Shown here: positions 62,027 to 64,000 of the stretch, piece by piece
How the letters are laid out: each line of letters starts with the position of its first letter
Numbering within the stretch: position 1 is the first letter of the stretch
Source: Hyphomicrobiales bacterium
GTDB taxonomy: Bacteria; Pseudomonadota; Alphaproteobacteria; Rhizobiales; Beijerinckiaceae
Reading direction: 5' to 3'
DNA length: 64,000 nucleotides
Assembly: GCA_930633495.1 (NCBI GenBank)
Contig: CAKNFJ010000001.1
Coordinates: forward strand, 558,001 to 622,000
Program-made: the position numbers and the translations under genes
Notes under the pieces: model-generated
What the model saw: the letters and a program-made list of their open reading frames with translations, nothing else
Database searches by the model: none
What the model was told of the DNA's origin: nothing

Positions 62027-63307
62027 TCACGGTCTGAAGCTTTCGGGATTGGCGTTGCGCAGAAAGTCGACGAGCACGTCTACCGCCACCTGCACGTCGG
62101 CGGCTTCGACGGCCTCCGCCGGGTTGTGGCTGATGCCGCCGGCGCAACGCAGAAACAGCATGCCGAACGGGCAGAGATTGGCGATGGCGAGGCCGTCATG
62201 CCCGGCCCCGCTCGGCAGCCGCAGCGGCGCGATGCCCTGTGCCGCGACCGATTTCTCCAGCGCCGCGACGATCGCCGGCGAGCAGACGGCCGCGTCCTCC
62301 TCGTAAAAGGCGACGATCGTCGATTGGACGTTGCGGTAGGCGGCGATCGCCTCGAATGCGCGCTTGAGGTCGCGCATGGCGGCGTGGCGCGCCTCATCCG
62401 AAGGGCTGCGCAAGTCGAGCGAGAACTCGGCCCGCGAGGCAATGACATTGACCGCGCTCGGCGCAATGGCGATGCGCCCGACCGTCGCGACGACGTCGCG
62501 CCGCATCGAGGCGACGCGCTCGACTGCCAGGATCATCTCCGCCGCCGCGGTGCAGGCGTCGCGGCGCAGGTTCATGGGCACGGTTCCGGCATGGCCGGCG
62601 ACGCCGTCGATGGTGATGGTGAAACGGCTGGCGCCGCTGATCGCCGTGACGATGCCGACCGGCAGGTCGCGCTCCTCCAGCACCGGCCCTTGTTCGATAT
62701 GCACCTCGACATAGCCGAGGACCGCCGCCGGATCCCGCCGGATGCCGGGAATCCCCTCCGGATCGCAGCCGAACTCGGTCAGCGCCCGGCGCAGCGAGAC
62801 GCCGTCCGCATCGCAAACGTCGAGCACGGCGGAATCGAAGCGGCCGGCGACGGCGCGCGCGCCGTTCAGCGTCACCGGGAAGCGCACGCCCTCCTCGTCC
62901 CCGAAGGCGATCACCTCGATCGCGAAGGGCGGATCGCCCCCCTCCTCCCGCAAGCGCTGGACCGCCTGGATCGCGACGATCACGCCGAGATTGCCATCGT
63001 ATTTGCCGGCATTGCGGACCGTGTCGATATGCGAGCCGAGCAGCAGGGTCGGCATGCCTGCGTCGAGGCCGGCGCTGCGGCCAACGAGATTGCCGACGTC
63101 GTCGACATGGGTCGCCATGCCGGCCTCCCGCATCCAGGTCTCGACCTGGTCGATCGCCTGCCGGTGCTCGGTCGTGAGGAAGAGCCGCGTCAACGCGCCC
63201 TGATCGCTGGAGAAGCGCGCCAGATCGTCGAGGCGGCGCATGACCTCGTCGCCGTCCGGCGCCGGCACGGCGCGATCGTCAAGAAAGCTGCTCTGTCCGG
63301 CTGTCAT
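62027..63307 (-). CDS. M20-family Zn-dependent amidohydrolase (allantoate amidohydrolase / N-carbamoyl-amino-acid hydrolase type)
   Basis: This 426-residue protein has the bimetal site motifs GSHIDTVRNAGKYDGNLGV (about 92-110), FGDEEGVRFPVT and YVEVHIEQGPVLEE. It matches the AllC/HyuC group, which splits allantoate, ureidoglycolate or N-carbamoyl-amino acids and releases ammonia and carbon dioxide. There is no signal peptide. The neighbour upstream on the same strand is a tartronate-semialdehyde-reductase-like gene, and in E. coli both functions belong to allantoin use. That favours allantoate as substrate, though a carbamoyl-amino acid cannot be ruled out. Confidence 0.9.
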   Translation of the reverse strand: MTAGQSSFLDDRAVPAPDGDEVMRRLDDLARFSSDQGALTRLFLTTEHRQAIDQVETWMREAGMATHVDDVGNLVGRSAGLDAGMPTLLLGSHIDTVRNAGKYDGNLGVIVAIQAVQRLREEGGDPPFAIEVIAFGDEEGVRFPVTLNGARAVAGRFDSAVLDVCDADGVSLRRALTEFGCDPEGIPGIRRDPAAVLGYVEVHIEQGPVLEERDLPVGIVTAISGASRFTITIDGVAGHAGTVPMNLRRDACTAAAEMILAVERVASMRRDVVATVGRIAIAPSAVNVIASRAEFSLDLRSPSDEARHAAMRDLKRAFEAIAAYRNVQSTIVAFYEEDAAVCSPAIVAALEKSVAAQGIAPLRLPSGAGHDGLAIANLCPFGMLFLRCAGGISHNPAEAVEAADVQVAVDVLVDFLRNANPESFRP

Positions 63308-63407
63308 GGGCCTGCCTCGCGCAAATGGGTTTGCGGCGGCTCAAGCCGCCGCGTCCGGCGCGACGCAGATCGCGCGGAAATCGCCGAGATCGATGAGCGT
63401 CGCGCCG

Positions 63408-64000
63408 TCAGGCCTTCGCCGCCTGACCGATCTCGAAATTCGCGAGCGTCTCCAGCGCTCGCACCATGCCGGAATGGTCCCAGGCCGCACCGCCATGGGC
63501 CGCGCAGGCGTTGAACAGCTCCTGCGCCGTCGCCGTGTTCGGCAGCGAGACGCCGAGCGCACGCGCCGTCGACAAGGCAAGGTTCAGGTCCTTCTGGTGC
63601 AGCTCGATGCGGAAGCCCGGCTGGAAGGTGCGGTTGATCATGCGCTCGCCATGCACCTCCAGGATGCGCGAGGAGGCAAAGCCCCCCATCAGCGCCTGGC
63701 GGACCTTGGCGGGATCGGCGCCCGCCTTGGAAGCGAACAGCAGCGCCTCGCCCACCGCCTCGATATTGAGGGCGACGATGATCTGGTTGGCGACCTTGGT
63801 GGTCTGCCCGTCGCCATTGCCGCCGACCAGGGTGATGTTCTTGCCCATCAGCTCGAAGAGCGGCTTGACCGTGTCGAAGGCGCCTTGCGGCCCGCCGGCC
63901 ATGATCGAGAGCGTGCCCGCCTTGGCTCCGACCTCGCCGCCCGAGACCGGCGCGTCGAGATAGTCGCAGCCGAGCGCGTTGATCCGCCTGGCGAATTCCT
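63408..64000 (-). CDS. 2-hydroxy-3-oxopropionate (tartronate semialdehyde) reductase-like, 3' part
   Basis: The 5' end is outside the window; about 197 codons are seen. DAPVSGGEVGAKAGTLSIM is the family substrate-binding signature, and NGDGQTTKVANQIIVALNIE holds the catalytic Lys of 3-hydroxyisobutyrate-dehydrogenase-type enzymes. QPGFRIELHQKDLNLAL is typical of GarR/GlxR. The enzyme would reduce tartronate semialdehyde to glycerate with NAD(P)H. It lies 100 bases upstream of the amidohydrolase on the same strand, consistent with a ureide/glyoxylate pathway. 3-Hydroxyisobutyrate dehydrogenase is the alternative. Confidence 0.85.
   Translation of the reverse strand, partial: EFARRINALGCDYLDAPVSGGEVGAKAGTLSIMAGGPQGAFDTVKPLFELMGKNITLVGGNGDGQTTKVANQIIVALNIEAVGEALLFASKAGADPAKVRQALMGGFASSRILEVHGERMINRTFQPGFRIELHQKDLNLALSTARALGVSLPNTATAQELFNACAAHGGAAWDHSGMVRALETLANFEIGQAAKA

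Noticed and set aside
1..64000. CRISPR array
   Set aside because: I saw no set of regularly spaced short direct repeats anywhere in the window.

Overview
The window is GC-rich DNA from an alphaproteobacterium, most likely a member of the Hyphomicrobiales. A Bosea-like genome is my best guess, made from gene content and intergenic palindromes and not from a database comparison. Most genes sit in tightly packed operons with 4-base start/stop overlaps. Several classes of intergenic palindromic repeat lie between operons.

Layout. 1-10.2 kb: the end of a flavin oxidoreductase, an M32 carboxypeptidase, and a seven-gene minus-strand operon that pairs a polyamine-type ABC importer with a three-part flavin/[2Fe-2S] dehydrogenase (HcnABC / opine oxidase / D-hydroxyproline dehydrogenase type). 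A divergent IclR regulator and a Cys-type SelW/Rdx protein follow. 10.2-13.1 kb: thiOSGE under a TPP riboswitch. 13.3-20.3 kb: an eroded siderophore-uptake region that starts at tRNA-Ser. It holds an integrase stub, a substrate-binding-protein fragment, pseudogenes of a siderophore-interacting reductase, fhuB and fhuD, and only the last 27 codons of a TonB-dependent receptor, cut off by a truncated IS3-family element. Intact DUF2218, ferredoxin-NADP reductase and Dabb genes survive among them. 20.6-29.8 kb: a LuxR-type regulator, then a sugar ABC importer with a GH31 glycosidase and a divergent LacI regulator over a strong palindromic operator.

29.9-39.8 kb: a complete selenocysteine-dependent respiratory formate dehydrogenase module. 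It comprises fdoG with an in-frame TGA and SECIS-like hairpin, fdoH, fdoI, fdhE, selA, a Sel1-repeat gene, selB and tRNA-Sec. The selB reading frame runs through the tRNA-Sec gene. selD lies 11 kb further on (50.4-51.5 kb), beside a TlpA-like thioredoxin and a Tat-exported transglutaminase. Between the two selenium blocks is a type III-like cellulose operon (bcsN-A-B-Z-K), whose BcsC counterpart has no outer-membrane barrel.

53.9-58.7 kb: a small island integrated in tRNA-Phe. It is bounded by a tyrosine recombinase next to the tRNA and an imperfect copy of the tRNA 3' end at 58.7 kb. An intact IS21-family element splits it and truncates a gene on each side; one of these may be a HEPN/AbiU2-like protein. 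58.7-61.9 kb is a stretch of small orphan genes, including two paralogous small lipoproteins. The window ends with an M20-family amidohydrolase and the 3' part of a tartronate-semialdehyde-reductase-like gene, a pairing that suggests allantoin/ureide catabolism.
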